Of a DNA stretch of 64,000 nucleotides, positions 30,460-40,755 are shown one piece after another. The stretch's first letter is position 1. Every line of letters begins with the position of its first letter. Below the pieces are notes generated by a model. The model did no database searches and was not told where the DNA came from. It saw only the letters and a program-made list of their open reading frames with translations. The translations under genes and the position numbers were made by a program. Source of the stretch: Trifolium pratense (lineage: Eukaryota; Streptophyta; Magnoliopsida; Fabales; Fabaceae). The DNA lies in assembly GCF_020283565.1 (NCBI RefSeq), contig NC_060062.1, positions 57,000,439 to 57,064,438 of the forward strand, given 5' to 3'.

Positions 30460-32454
30460 CATAACTTGCATATATAAACATAATTTCACAACAAACATCC
30501 AAAATTAAAAATCAAGAACATGACACTACATTCGAATTAAAGCAAATAGTAATGTTAACAATGCTAATATGTACCATTCAACATCCAAAATTAATATCAA
30601 AACAATTCACCATACAATAACTTCACACATACCTAGATCCCTTCCTAAATCAAGATAGTTCACCACACTAAAATGCCAAAGCCTAATACTTATTAAATTC
30701 AAATCACATATGTACAATAGCACCATACTATACATCCCTTTCCTAAATTGCATCACTAATATTGTCATCAAAATCAAGACAGTTCGCAAGATCTAAGAGC
30801 TCCTATATAGCAACTTACCAAAACTTAAGCTAAACAATGTACAACGTCAAATAAGAGAGAAACCCGGCCTCGCTCCTAAATAGCTGCAGTCTCTTTTTTT
30901 TTGGGGGGGGGGAGCACAGTACCCTACTCAATGTGAAGCTGCAGACATAAGAGACAAATTAGTGAATGGGATTAGTGATATTTCTAACACCAAAAGAATA
31001 GAATAATCCTGGAGAGAAGGAAAAGAGCTTGAGTTTGCTTACCTATGATCAAGAATGGTTGGATAGGGGAAAGAACAACACACACAGGCAGAGCACGCTG
31101 CTGTCCTCGCTAGGCGATGATGCTTCTCGCTAGACGAGCTGTTCAGTAACAGAAACGCAGCTTTTGCTGCCACTCCACTTGTTCTTAAACAACCCTTAAC
31201 TTTCTTCTACCTTAGATCCAGGTTTGAATTTGTCTTTCTCCTTCTTGAAAACATCCAGGTTTGAATTTGTCTTTCTCCTTCAACAAGGTTTAAAAATCCT
31301 GAAAACAACATCAATGAAAGTCCATATAAATTCATTTTGTAAAATAAAAACACAGTATCTTGTAGTTGCCTGAAACATCATTTAAGATTTACATAGTCCA
31401 TATACTGTCTAGGAAGCAATCAAAGAGGAAAAATATAAGCAATAAGGAAGCTGTAGAAATTGATATTGGAATGGAATTCTCATATGAATTCAACAAAGAA
31501 CATGCAAACAGAATTTCATGATAAACTCACCAAAAACAGAATTCAACAAATTGTGACTACTAAAAGTCTAAAACTAACTCTTTTGTAAAAAAAAACAAAG
31601 AGAGTCTAAAACTAACTAAAAAAATAGAAAAAAGCTGCAGAGCCTTAGTGTTATACATTAGTGAATATGAAAGCCAAAATTGCATCAAAACCTAGTCCTA
31701 CAAGCTGAAATCAAAGAGACATAACAAAATCAAACTACTACCTGAAAAAAAGAGTCATGGTGGCTGATTATACCAGAGTAAACTTAGAAGACAAACCTTG
31801 TTGAAGAGATGCTTAGTCAATGACTGGATCATGTTATTTTTAACTATACTTCTCTATACTCTACAAATTCAATACAAAGTTACCAACAGGACATGAAATT
31901 AATACAAAGTGATATTTATTCAAGACTGTGTTAGAAAAGAGAACCATCTCAATCTTATTCAAGACTCACAATGGACTAACATTGATGATGACGGTGAATC
32001 CGGAGATTAGATCAAGAGGACCACCACCAAAGCGTTGTCCGAGAGCAAAAATTATCACGGTCAGCAGATGGAAAGACATCACACATGGATATCAAAGCAG
32101 TCCAACAAAAATAAAAGTCACATCAGAGGCTAAAATAATTTTAATAACAAAACATACAATACATAATTGGATCATGTTTATATGATAGGTTGTGGCCAGA
32201 ATCTGCACTACATCTTTTTTTTTTGAATATCAGAACCTACACTACATACCTGCATAGATATCCAACAAATTGCTTCCATCAATATCCCAATTGTTTCTCA
32301 TAGTCTGGATCCCTTCTTCAATCATTCAACTGTAAAAGTTATAAGAGTCACGAAACTGCCGAATCTGTCAAAATATTTTGATAGAATGTAGGTCATCTTA
32401 CCTAAGCAGAATGCTTACTAGTACAATAACAAAATGAACCCGAGAGAAACTGCT

Positions 32455-32556
32455 CCAAATTTGAAGTTCTTTATGTAAACTCTTAGTCTCTTCTGTCAGT
32501 ATCTCACAACATCTATTCAAATACGCACAATCCACTTCTGTTTGCTGCAACTGGTC
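32455..32556 (-). pseudogene. captured HD-ZIP class II leucine-zipper exon
   Basis: Minus strand, starting right after an AG acceptor (TTTTGTAG). The frame contains [20 protein letters not shown] and KELQ, the diagnostic start of the HD-ZIP II zipper, where the family has KQTEVDCE followed by LKRCCETLTEEN. The position of the splice site before this segment also fits HD-ZIP II genes. Several zipper residues have drifted and the downstream part is lost. It cannot encode a DNA-binding protein because the homeodomain is absent. Same orientation as the IQM fragment, so one transcript could carry both. Confidence 0.8.
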
Positions 32557-33094
32557 CTACAAAATCACAGTCCAAGAAAATCAGGCTTTGTTGAACATAT
32601 AAAAGCATAATTCAATGCGCACTGACACGAATCAAACTCACTGTACAGAGGAACGCAACAAAACAACTTCAGCTAGCTGAAAGCCAAATTAATGCATTGA
32701 CAAGTAACAAGAACACAATGCAGTCCCAATATTGTACAAGCTTCAGATATATTTTTAGATATATTTAAAGGTAAGTCAGACACCAATTCAGTAACTTCTT
32801 CAAATCCTTAATGATCTCGTATTCATGAAGCATGTAAGTGACCTTGAAAAAATATACTATATCATTATCAAACATAGTTTCCACTTTCCAATAAATGTAA
32901 TTACTACACACTACCAGTGGCTTTCACAAAACAGAACATATCTTAGAAAACAATATAATTTACACTCAAAGGATCCCAATGAATATGAAACTCATGAACA
33001 AGATCTCATTTTGATTTTCTTGCTCTTGTAATTTGACTGGAATCATTTTGATTTTCTTGTTCTTGTAATTTGTAAATCTTTAGTTCAACCTTAA

Positions 33095-33498
33095 CTAACT
33101 TTAACATGTTTTGATAAACCTTTACTAACCTTAGTAGCTATTGTCCTAGCTATAGACCAACGCAAAATCGTAGTTTCATGTTTCTCAATGTCAAAGAAAG
33201 GTATCGAGCTGCTTTAGTTCAACAAAATCTAAAAGCTTCCACCTATATATGGTTAAAACAAAAGATCAAAATTAAAACACATGAAATTAAATTTGTGTAC
33301 AATTGAGTGCAAAACTTCCCAATATTAAGTAAATATAACATACCAGATTTGTTCAAGAAGAATTGCATACTCAGGTAGCTTTCTTCGTGTGCGAAAACTC
33401 TTGTATGCTTTCTGCAATTTAAATACAGCCATGTGATTATGATTTTCCTCCTGAATAAAAACTGTAGATTCAAGGGATTGATCTTCCATGTTTTCCAT
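33095..33498 (-). pseudogene. captured IQM (IQ-motif calmodulin-binding) gene fragment
   Basis: Minus strand. Exon 1 runs from an ATG at 33498 to 33344 and includes the IQ-type segment KLQKAYKSFRTRRKL, ending at a GTATGT donor. Exon 2 starts at 33242 after an AG and begins WKLLDF. The splice makes the WWKLLDF typical of plant IQM proteins. A two-base loss near 33210 shifts the frame; the next frame then reads [10 protein letters not shown] and ends near KGLSK. IQM proteins bind calmodulin through the IQ motif. The rest of the protein is missing, so this is a captured 5' piece. Confidence 0.8.
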
Positions 33499-34316
33499 AC
33501 ACACTATCAATAAGAGGATTATAGAGTAAAACAATTGAACAATAAGTTGAACACAAACTGAATCACTCAAATGACCTAATTTAATTATGAAAACCATAAA
33601 ATTGAAGCTAATTTGAACACAATACCACTAAATTCAAAAACCCAACTAAAAAAATTATTCATAATCAAACAAAAAATTATTCATAATTCATAATATATCA
33701 CTCCTCAATACCATTGAAATAAAAAACCAAACAAAGTAATTAACTCAAAAAAACCATGAGTAAATTAGGGTTTGACCTTTTCTCTGGGTTTAGGGCTAGA
33801 GAAGATGAAACGAGAGAGAAGACAGATATGAGTGCTTCAACCTTCAATTCATGTTTCACTGGGTTTTGGAATTTCCGATTCAGCCATCAATTCGTGTTTC
33901 AGTGAGACAGAGAGACGACAAAGATGAGCGAGTACGTGAGGTCGGTGAGAGAGATGACGCCGCCGAGTTCGAGTGAGATTAGTGAGAGAGAAGACGAGAT
34001 CGATCGTGAGAGAGATAAGGCCGCTAGGGTTCGAGTGAGAAGTGAGAGAAATCGAGTGAGCAGTGCGTGAGAGAGATGAGTGAGATCATGATAGTACTGC
34101 GAGTTACACAATTCTCACCATAATTACAGGATTGCCACCGCATTCAGCTTTGCTTCTGGTTATATTATGACCAGATGTAAAAAGTTGTGTCTATGTATTT
34201 TTCACTTCTGTGGATATTGAAACCAGATGAAAACCCTACTCCATATAGCTTATTACATCTGACATATGTTCCACAGATGTAAACTTCTTAAGTAATATGT
34301 CATATTTTTACTAGTG

Positions 34317-34320
34317 TAGG
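34317..34320. repeat. right flank duplication of the CACTA element (TAGG)
   Basis: Pairs with 30088-30091. Confidence 0.7.
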
Positions 34321-34800
34321 GTTTGATCAAGAGAGAAAGCTTGAGCAAGAGAAGGCTTGGATCATCACCAAACTTAAGGTAAGAGATTAGAATTCATGAT
34401 TCTTGAGTGGCAAGGAGAGGGGAGATTGTCTATGTCTCCATTCCCGAACTCTCCCACTCAATTTCTTTTAGATTTTGATTAAGCTTTTGTATGTGAGTAT
34501 GATGTTCTTCATCATCACTTTGTATGTGTTAATCACTAGTTTGATTTCATGAAAAATATGCATGTATTTGGATCATGTTGAAAAAGTTTATGAAAGTTGC
34601 TTAAAACTCAAGTAATTGGCATGATTTTGATTATTAGAGGTATTTGGATGTTTGGAAGGGATGATTAATGTTCCTTGATACCATATATGTTTGGAATGGC
34701 TGTTTATATGAATTTATAACATGTTTGAATGAATTTTTGAGTTGATTTAATGTTAAACCGCCTTAGAAACTCAAGAACAGATATTTTCTTTCTGGTGTAG

Positions 34801-35014
34801 TTCGCTAAGCGACCAGGAGTTCGCTGTAGCGAACAGGTTCGCTGGATCTCGCCGAAGCTCGCTATGAGCAGGTGATTCCCGGGTGAGGTTCGCTTAGGCT
34901 CGCTAAGCCTTCGCTCAGCGAATAGTTCGTTGAAGCTCGCCAATGCTCGCCATGAGCAGGTGACTTCCTGGTGTGGTTCGCCATGTCTCGCTAAGGCTTC
35001 GCTTAGCGAAGGCC
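34801..35014 (+). repeat. CGCTAAGCGA palindrome block, C1 5' LTR
   Basis: A dozen or so units of TTCGCTAAGCGAA type (for example TTCGCTGTAGCGAA and TTCGCTCAGCGAA) mixed with CTCGCCAATGCTCGCC. Versions: 41529-41742, 52328-52491 (different internal order), 54999-55212, 61695-61908, and minus-strand 63701-63826. Confidence 0.88.
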
Positions 35015-35319
35015 TCTGTGACAGCAATTCTTGTTGATGTTTGTAAGTGTGGTTAGGCACTTGTAACATGGTTTAAGAGTATCCTTACATGATTGTTGAT
35101 ACATGTTGATACTGTTAATGCTTATTGTTAATCGTTATATGAATGATAAACGTGTATGCAATAAGTTGTAGCTTAAAATGAGCAATGTTATGTTTTGGCA
35201 TTAATGTGCAATGTTAAGTGAATGTGTTAGGATTGTGTTCCCGCATTCATAAAAGTGTAGCTTCGAGCTAGAGAATCTCATATGGTTGATATGTGTATGC
35301 ATACATGCATTCATGATTG

Positions 35320-35550
35320 TATGTGAACATTGGAAACTTGGGTTCCAATAACGAAAATGGATTATGTGTCCATAATGAAGCCGAGGATCGGATTAGATGA
35401 ATCCATGAGTCCGGAGTTGCTATCCAACAGGATATAAAACTGTGTTGGCTTATCCAAGGGAGATAAGATGGTTCGGTAAGTTCCGACATATCCAGCATGA
35501 TATAAAACTGTTCTTGGTCCACCGTTGGTGAGACACCTTGGTACCACATG
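35320..35550 (+). repeat. hairpin-rich segment, C1 5' LTR
   Basis: Short stems ATTGGAA/TTCCAAT, ATGGA/TCCAT followed by AATGAAG, GGAT/ATCC and CCAAC/GTTGG in succession. This is the C-family counterpart of the B and E hairpin arrays, less regular. ATATAAAACTG occurs twice. Copies near 42060-42280, 52805-53015, 55525-55735 and 62220-62430. Confidence 0.6.
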
Positions 35551-36271
35551 CATTTAGTTATGTCTAGGGATGACATGACAGTGAATTAATTGGCATTAGA
35601 TACCTTAGGGTAAATGCGCATATATTTGATAAATGGTATGTGACATTATCTGGTTGAATTGTGTTGAACTTTATTAATTGATAATCGTTTAGTGCGATGT
35701 TTTGGCGTGAGTTAGAATATGTATGATGTAGTTCGAAAGTGCAAGACCTTTCTTATGCTCGTATGATATGCGATTATGTTTTCTAACTCTCTGCTTTGTG
35801 TTATTTGCTGGACCTTTGGGGGTTCAGATATTCAGGCTGAGGACTGTGCCGACGATTAGACTGCTGTTTTAGCTTGGTGTTGAAGTATCTTTTGGTGAGG
35901 AGACTTAGCATAGATTTCTCCTTTTAGTACTAGCTTTTGGTTAGAGTTTGTAAATAGTAAATGCTCTGGTAATGTAACATCGAGTCGGGGTTTTCGCTTG
36001 GCTTTCATCGTATATCGGTGTTACCTTTTTGATATGCTAGTTCTTGTATAAGTGACATCCTTAGGGATGAATATGGCTTATGTATATATATATGTATATA
36101 TATGCATGCTTGGTTTGATTGGAATCCGCTGTTGCTTTTCATGTTAAATTTCATGATGCTCTGTGTGTATGCTTGTGTTTTAATTACCGCGTGGCACTCT
36201 GCCTTTACACTTGTTGAAAAGTTTTTAAAATTACGTTTTTAAGGGTAGTATGGGTTAGGGTGTTACAATAG

Positions 36272-36283
36272 TGGTATCAGAGC
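36272..36283 (+). other. primer-binding site of C1 (tRNA-Met)
   Basis: TGGTATCAGAGC four bases after the LTR end, complementary to initiator tRNA-Met. Confidence 0.92.
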
Positions 36284-36390
36284 AGGTCGGTTCGTGTGAA
36301 CCAATTAGGACTTTTCTTTTCCCCGTATGAGCATGTGTAGGGAACACTGTTAGTACTTTCTAACGTCTAGTTGTGATTCGTTCAGGAATC

Positions 36391-39300
36391 ATGGCTGCTG
36401 CGAGAACGAATGCTCAGATTGCGGAGGCTTTGGCCGCACTCACCAACATTGTGGTTAGAGATCACCAACCTGGAAGAGAGGTAGAGATGAGGTTGGAAAG
36501 GTTCATGAAGCAGAAACCGCCAACATTTACCGGAGGTTACAACCCAGATGGAGCTCACAAGTGGCTGGAGGAACTTGAGATAATTTTTGAAGCAATGGAT
36601 TGTTCCGAGGAAGGGAAGACAACCCTTGGGACATATGTGTTGCGTGAGGAAGCGAACGTGTGGTGGAAGAACGCCAAGTTGAGGCTAGGACCCGGTGGTA
36701 TGGCTATACCATGGGCAATGTTTAAAAGAGAATTTTTGGTTAAGTATTTTCCTGTTGATGTGAAGAACAAGAAAGTGGTGGAATTCATGGAGTTGAAACA
36801 GGGAAATATGACGGTAGCTGATTATGCCGTCAAGTTTGAGACTTTGTATGCGTTTAGCCCGCATTACAACACTATGGAAGCGGAGAACGACAAGTGTGTG
36901 AAGTTTGAAAGTGGTCTACGTCCAGACATTAAGCATATGATTGGATTTTCACAGATAAGGGATTTTGCGACCCTTGTGAACAAGAGTAGGATCTGTGATG
37001 AAGATGGTAGAGCTAAGGTGAACTACTACAAGGCTGTGAATGACCGAAAAGGGAAAGGACAAGAGCGCGGAAAACCTTATGACAACCGCGGTAAAGGGAA
37101 TACAAGTGGTGGTAAGAAGCCGGTGAATGGAAGTTGTTACAACTGTGGAGAAAGGGGTCATATGTCTTATGATTGCCCGAAGAAAGGGGATAGGTGTAAG
37201 AATTGTGGAAAGCTGGGCCACAAGACCGAAGTGTGTAGGACAAAAGTGGTGTGTTTCAATTGTGGTGAAGAAGGCCACAAGAGTCCAACTTGTAAGAAGC
37301 CCAAGAAGGTGATGGGCAAGGTGTTTGCTTTGAGTGGAGAGGATGCTAGCCTTGAGGACAATCTCATTAGAGGTACGTGTTTCATCTATAACACTCCTTT
37401 AATTGCGATTATAGGTACGGGAGCGACGCATTCTTTTATTTCTTTGGATTGTGTGAAGCGTCTTAGTATTCCAGTAACGGATATGACGGGTAGGATGGAA
37501 ATAGAAACTCCTGCTAATGGTTCAGTGATTACCCAACAAGTATGTCGTAACTGCCCCGTAACCATTTTTGGTAGGCACTTTGGTATGGATTTAGTGTGTA
37601 TTCCACTTAGTGGTATGGATGTAATTTTTGGTATGAATTGGTTAATCTTCAACCGGATTCATATCAACTGTCGTGAGAAAGCCGTTGTTTTTCCGAGGCC
37701 GGAGGAGAACTTGCATTTGATGAGCGGGAAGGAAGTATCGGAAGCGTTGAAAGAACATGCCGAGATGTTCATGACGTTTGCATCATTGAAACTCGAAGGA
37801 GGAGTTAAGATAGAAGAGTTACCGATCGTTTGTGAATTCCCAGATGTGTTTCCGGATGATATATCTGACGTGCCTCCAAAGCGAGAGGTAGAGTTTTCTA
37901 TCGACCTAGTACCTGGAACTAGTCCGATATCGATGGCGCCGTATCGAATGTCAGCATCTGAGTTGAATGAGTTGAAGAAGCAACTTGAAGAGCTGCTTGA
38001 GAAGAGGTTTGTTCGACCGAGTGTTTCGCCATGGGGAGCGCCAGTATTGCTTGTGAAGAAGAAAGATGGAAGCATGAGATTATGTATAGACTATCGTCAG
38101 TTGAACAAAGTGACGATCAAGAATAGATATCCACTTCTGAGGATAGATGATTTGATGGATCAACTAGTTGGAGCTTGTGTGTTTAGTAAGATCGATTTGA
38201 GATCTGGATACCATCAGATTAGAGTGAAGACGGAAGACATACCTAAGACTGCATTTAGGACGAGGTATGGGCACTACGAGTATTCAGTTATGCCGTTTGG
38301 TGTGACCAATGCACCTGGAGTTTTCATGGAGTATATGAACCGAATTTTCCATTCATTTTTGGATAGATTCGTGGTGGTGTTCATTGACGACATTTTGATT
38401 TACTCAAAATCCGAGGAAGAGCACGAAGAGCACTTGAGGATTGTTTTGCAAGTCTTGAAGGAGAAGAAGTTGTATGCCAAGTTGTCAAAGTGTGAATTTT
38501 GGATGAAAGAGGTGAGTTTCCTAGGGCATATAATTTCAAGTGGAGGAATCGCGGTAGATCCTGCGAAGGTTGACGCTGTGTCACAGTGGGGAACGCCGGA
38601 ATCTGTTTCAGAGATTAGAAGTTTCCTTGGTTTAGCCGGTTATTATAGAAGATTCATCGAAGGTTTTTCGAAGTTGGCTTTACCGTTAACCAAGTTGACG
38701 AGGAAAGATCAAGCGTTTGTTTGGGATGGTATTTGTGAGAAGAGTTTCCAAGAGCTCAAGAGAAGATTGACTACTGCACCCGTGTTGACTTTACCTGATG
38801 CCAAAGAGTCGTTCGTCGTGTATTGCGATGCTTCGAAGTTAGGACTTGGTGGAGTGCTTATGCAAGGGGGTAATGTGGTAGCATATGCTTCAAGGCAACT
38901 GAAGGTTCACGAGAGGAACTATCCGACGCATGATTTGGAGTTAGCCGCAGTGGTGTTTGCTTTGAAAGTGTGGAGACACTACTTGTATGGATCGAGGTTT
39001 GAAGTGTTTAGTGATCACAAGAGTCTGAAGTACTTATTCGACCAGAAGGAGTTGAATATGAGGCAACGTAGATGGCTCGAATTCTTAAAGGACTACGATT
39101 TTGAATTGAGTTATCACCCCGGAAAAGCCAATGTGGTGGCCGATGCATTAAGTAGGAAAACTTTGCATATGTCATCATTGATGGTGAGAGAGTTAGAGTT
39201 GATTGAAGAATTCCGAGACTTGAGTCTTGTGTGCGAGGTTACTTCTTCAAGTGTGAAGCTTGGAATGTTAAAGTTGACGAATCCTTTTCTCGAGGATATT

Positions 39301-40755
39301 AAAGAACGTCAGAAATCGGATAAGAAATTGATGGAGAAGATGGTACTCATCAATGAAGGCAAGGAGACCAATATCAAGATTGACGAAAGTGGAGTCATGA
39401 GATTTCACGGAAGAGTTTGTGTACCGGATGTACCCGAATTGAAAAGAATGATCATGGAAGAAGGTCACAGAAGTGGTTTGAGTATTCATCCTGGAGTAAC
39501 CAAGATGTATCAGGATTTGAGGAAGTTATTTTGGTGGCCGGGAATGAAGAGGCAAATTTCTGAATTTGTTTATTCATGCTTAACTTGTCAGAAATCGAAG
39601 ATTGAACATCAGAAGCCGTTTGGTTTGTTACAACCAATGTTTATACCCGAATGGAAATGGGATAGCATTGCAATGGATTTTGTGGGAGGTTTACCGAAGA
39701 CCAAGAAAAGTAACGAGGTGATTTGGGTAGTGGTAGATCGTCTGACGAAGTGTGCTCACTTCATTGCTATCAGGAAAGGTACTTTGGTGCCTAAGTTGGC
39801 CGAGATTTATGTGGAGCAGATTGTGAAGCTACATGGTATTCCAACAAGTATTATTTCAGATAGAGATCCGAGATTTACTTCTAGATTTTGGGAAAGCTTG
39901 CAAGAAGCTTTAGGAACGAAGTTGAGGTTGAGTTCAGCTTATCATCCTTAGACAGATGGTCAGTCGGAGAGGACGATACAATCCTTAGAGGATTTGTTGA
40001 GGGCGTGTGTTTTGGAGCAAAACGTGAATTGGGATTCTTGTTTGCCGTTGGTAGAGTTTACATACAACAACAGTTACCATTCTAGTATCGGAATGGCACC
40101 GTTTGAGGCTTTGTATGGGAGAAGGTGTAGGACACCTCTGTGTTGGTATGAAACTGGAGAAGGTGAAATTCTTGGACCAGAGATTGTACAAGAAACAACA
40201 GAGAAGATTCGGATGATTCGTGAGAAGATGAAAGTGTCTCAGAGTCGACAGAAGAGTTATCATGATAAGAGGAGGAAGGACATTGAATTCCAAGAGGGGG
40301 ATCATGTATTCCTACGAGTTACTTCGACTACCGGAGTAGGACGTGCGTTGAAGTCAAGGAAGTTGACATCGAGGTTTATTGGGCCGTTTGAGATTTTGAA
40401 GCGAGTTGGGAAAGTTGCATATAGGATTGCATTACCGCCATCATTGGCGAATTTGCACGATGTTTTTCATGTATCACAGTTGCGCAAGTATGTGTCTGAC
40501 CCGACACACGTGATTGAATCGGACGATGTTCAAGTGAGGGATGACTTGACCATCGAGACTGTGCCTTTGAGAATCGAAGGAAGAGAAGTGAAGAGGTTGA
40601 GAAACAAAGAGATTGCATCCGTGAAAGTCGTGTGGGGAGGACCGGCTGGTGAGAATGCGACGTGGGAGTTGGAAAGCAAGATGAGAGATTCTTATCCCGA
40701 TCTGTTTCTAGGTAATTTCGAGGGCGAAATTCTTTTAAGGGGGGTAGAATTGTAA
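36391..40755 (+). pseudogene. C1 gag-pol polyprotein, one nonsense codon and a mutated protease
   Basis: Single frame from the ATG at 36391 (a GTG 18 bases upstream is less likely). Order: gag; three zinc knuckles CX2CX4HX4C near residues 249, 269 and 288; aspartic protease near 342; RT with FIDD near 666; RNase H (YCDAS) near 813; integrase with Asp 1096 and Asp 1157; C-terminal chromodomain-like region ([17 protein letters not shown]). Two defects are clear. The protease motif is GTG instead of DTG (GGT codon at 37414), removing the catalytic Asp. A TAG at 39949 ends the frame six codons before the integrase catalytic Glu. The rest is open to the TAA at 40753, which lies in the 3' LTR. C3 has intact versions of both sites. 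Confidence 0.93.
40737..40747 (+). other. polypurine tract of C1
   Basis: AAGGGGGGTAG three bases before the 3' LTR; the same in C3 at 60901-60911. Confidence 0.85.

Larger units (their letters stand above)
30092..34316. mobile_element. non-autonomous CACTA transposon with captured gene fragments
   Basis: 4,225 bases with CACTAGTA at one end and TACTAGTG at the other. Sub-terminal TTTTACATCTGG / CCAGATGTAAAA repeats lie in both orientations at each end, as CACTA transposases require. No transposase ORF is present. Inside, on the minus strand, are an IQM-like exon pair and an HD-ZIP II exon, a (TA)30 run and short T and G runs. Precise removal restores the LTR, as the intact 3' LTR shows. Confidence 0.88.
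34379..35827 (+). other. candidate intron within the C1 5' LTR
   Basis: Donor CTTAAG/GTAAGAG, branch-like CTAAC at 35783-35787, acceptor TTTGGGGGTTCAG ending at 35827. Branch A to acceptor is 41 nt, with no intervening AG. Length 1,449. Removing it would delete the palindrome block, the hairpins and many upstream ATGs from the gag-pol leader. Equivalents: 41107-42548, 51903-53325, 54577-56025. Confidence 0.5.
29794..36267 (+). repeat. C1 5' LTR, interrupted
   Basis: TGTAACGACCCG...GGTGTTACA; about 2.24 kb once the CACTA element (30092-34316) and one TAGG are removed. Short U3 with TGGGCC/TGGGCT motifs and a TATA box at 29996, then a long leader portion containing the donor site, palindrome block, hairpins and acceptor site. 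Confidence 0.93.

Noticed and set aside
34704..35069. 121-residue minus-strand ORF in the C1 LTR (repeated at 41432-41797)
   Set aside because: It is read across the TTCGCTAAGCGAA palindrome block; the repeat lacks stops by composition. C2, with a different block, does not keep it.
35268..35576. 102-residue minus-strand ORF shared by C1, C2 and C3 LTRs
   Set aside because: It is antisense through the hairpin-rich segment and conserved only because the LTRs are recent copies; no start context or motif.
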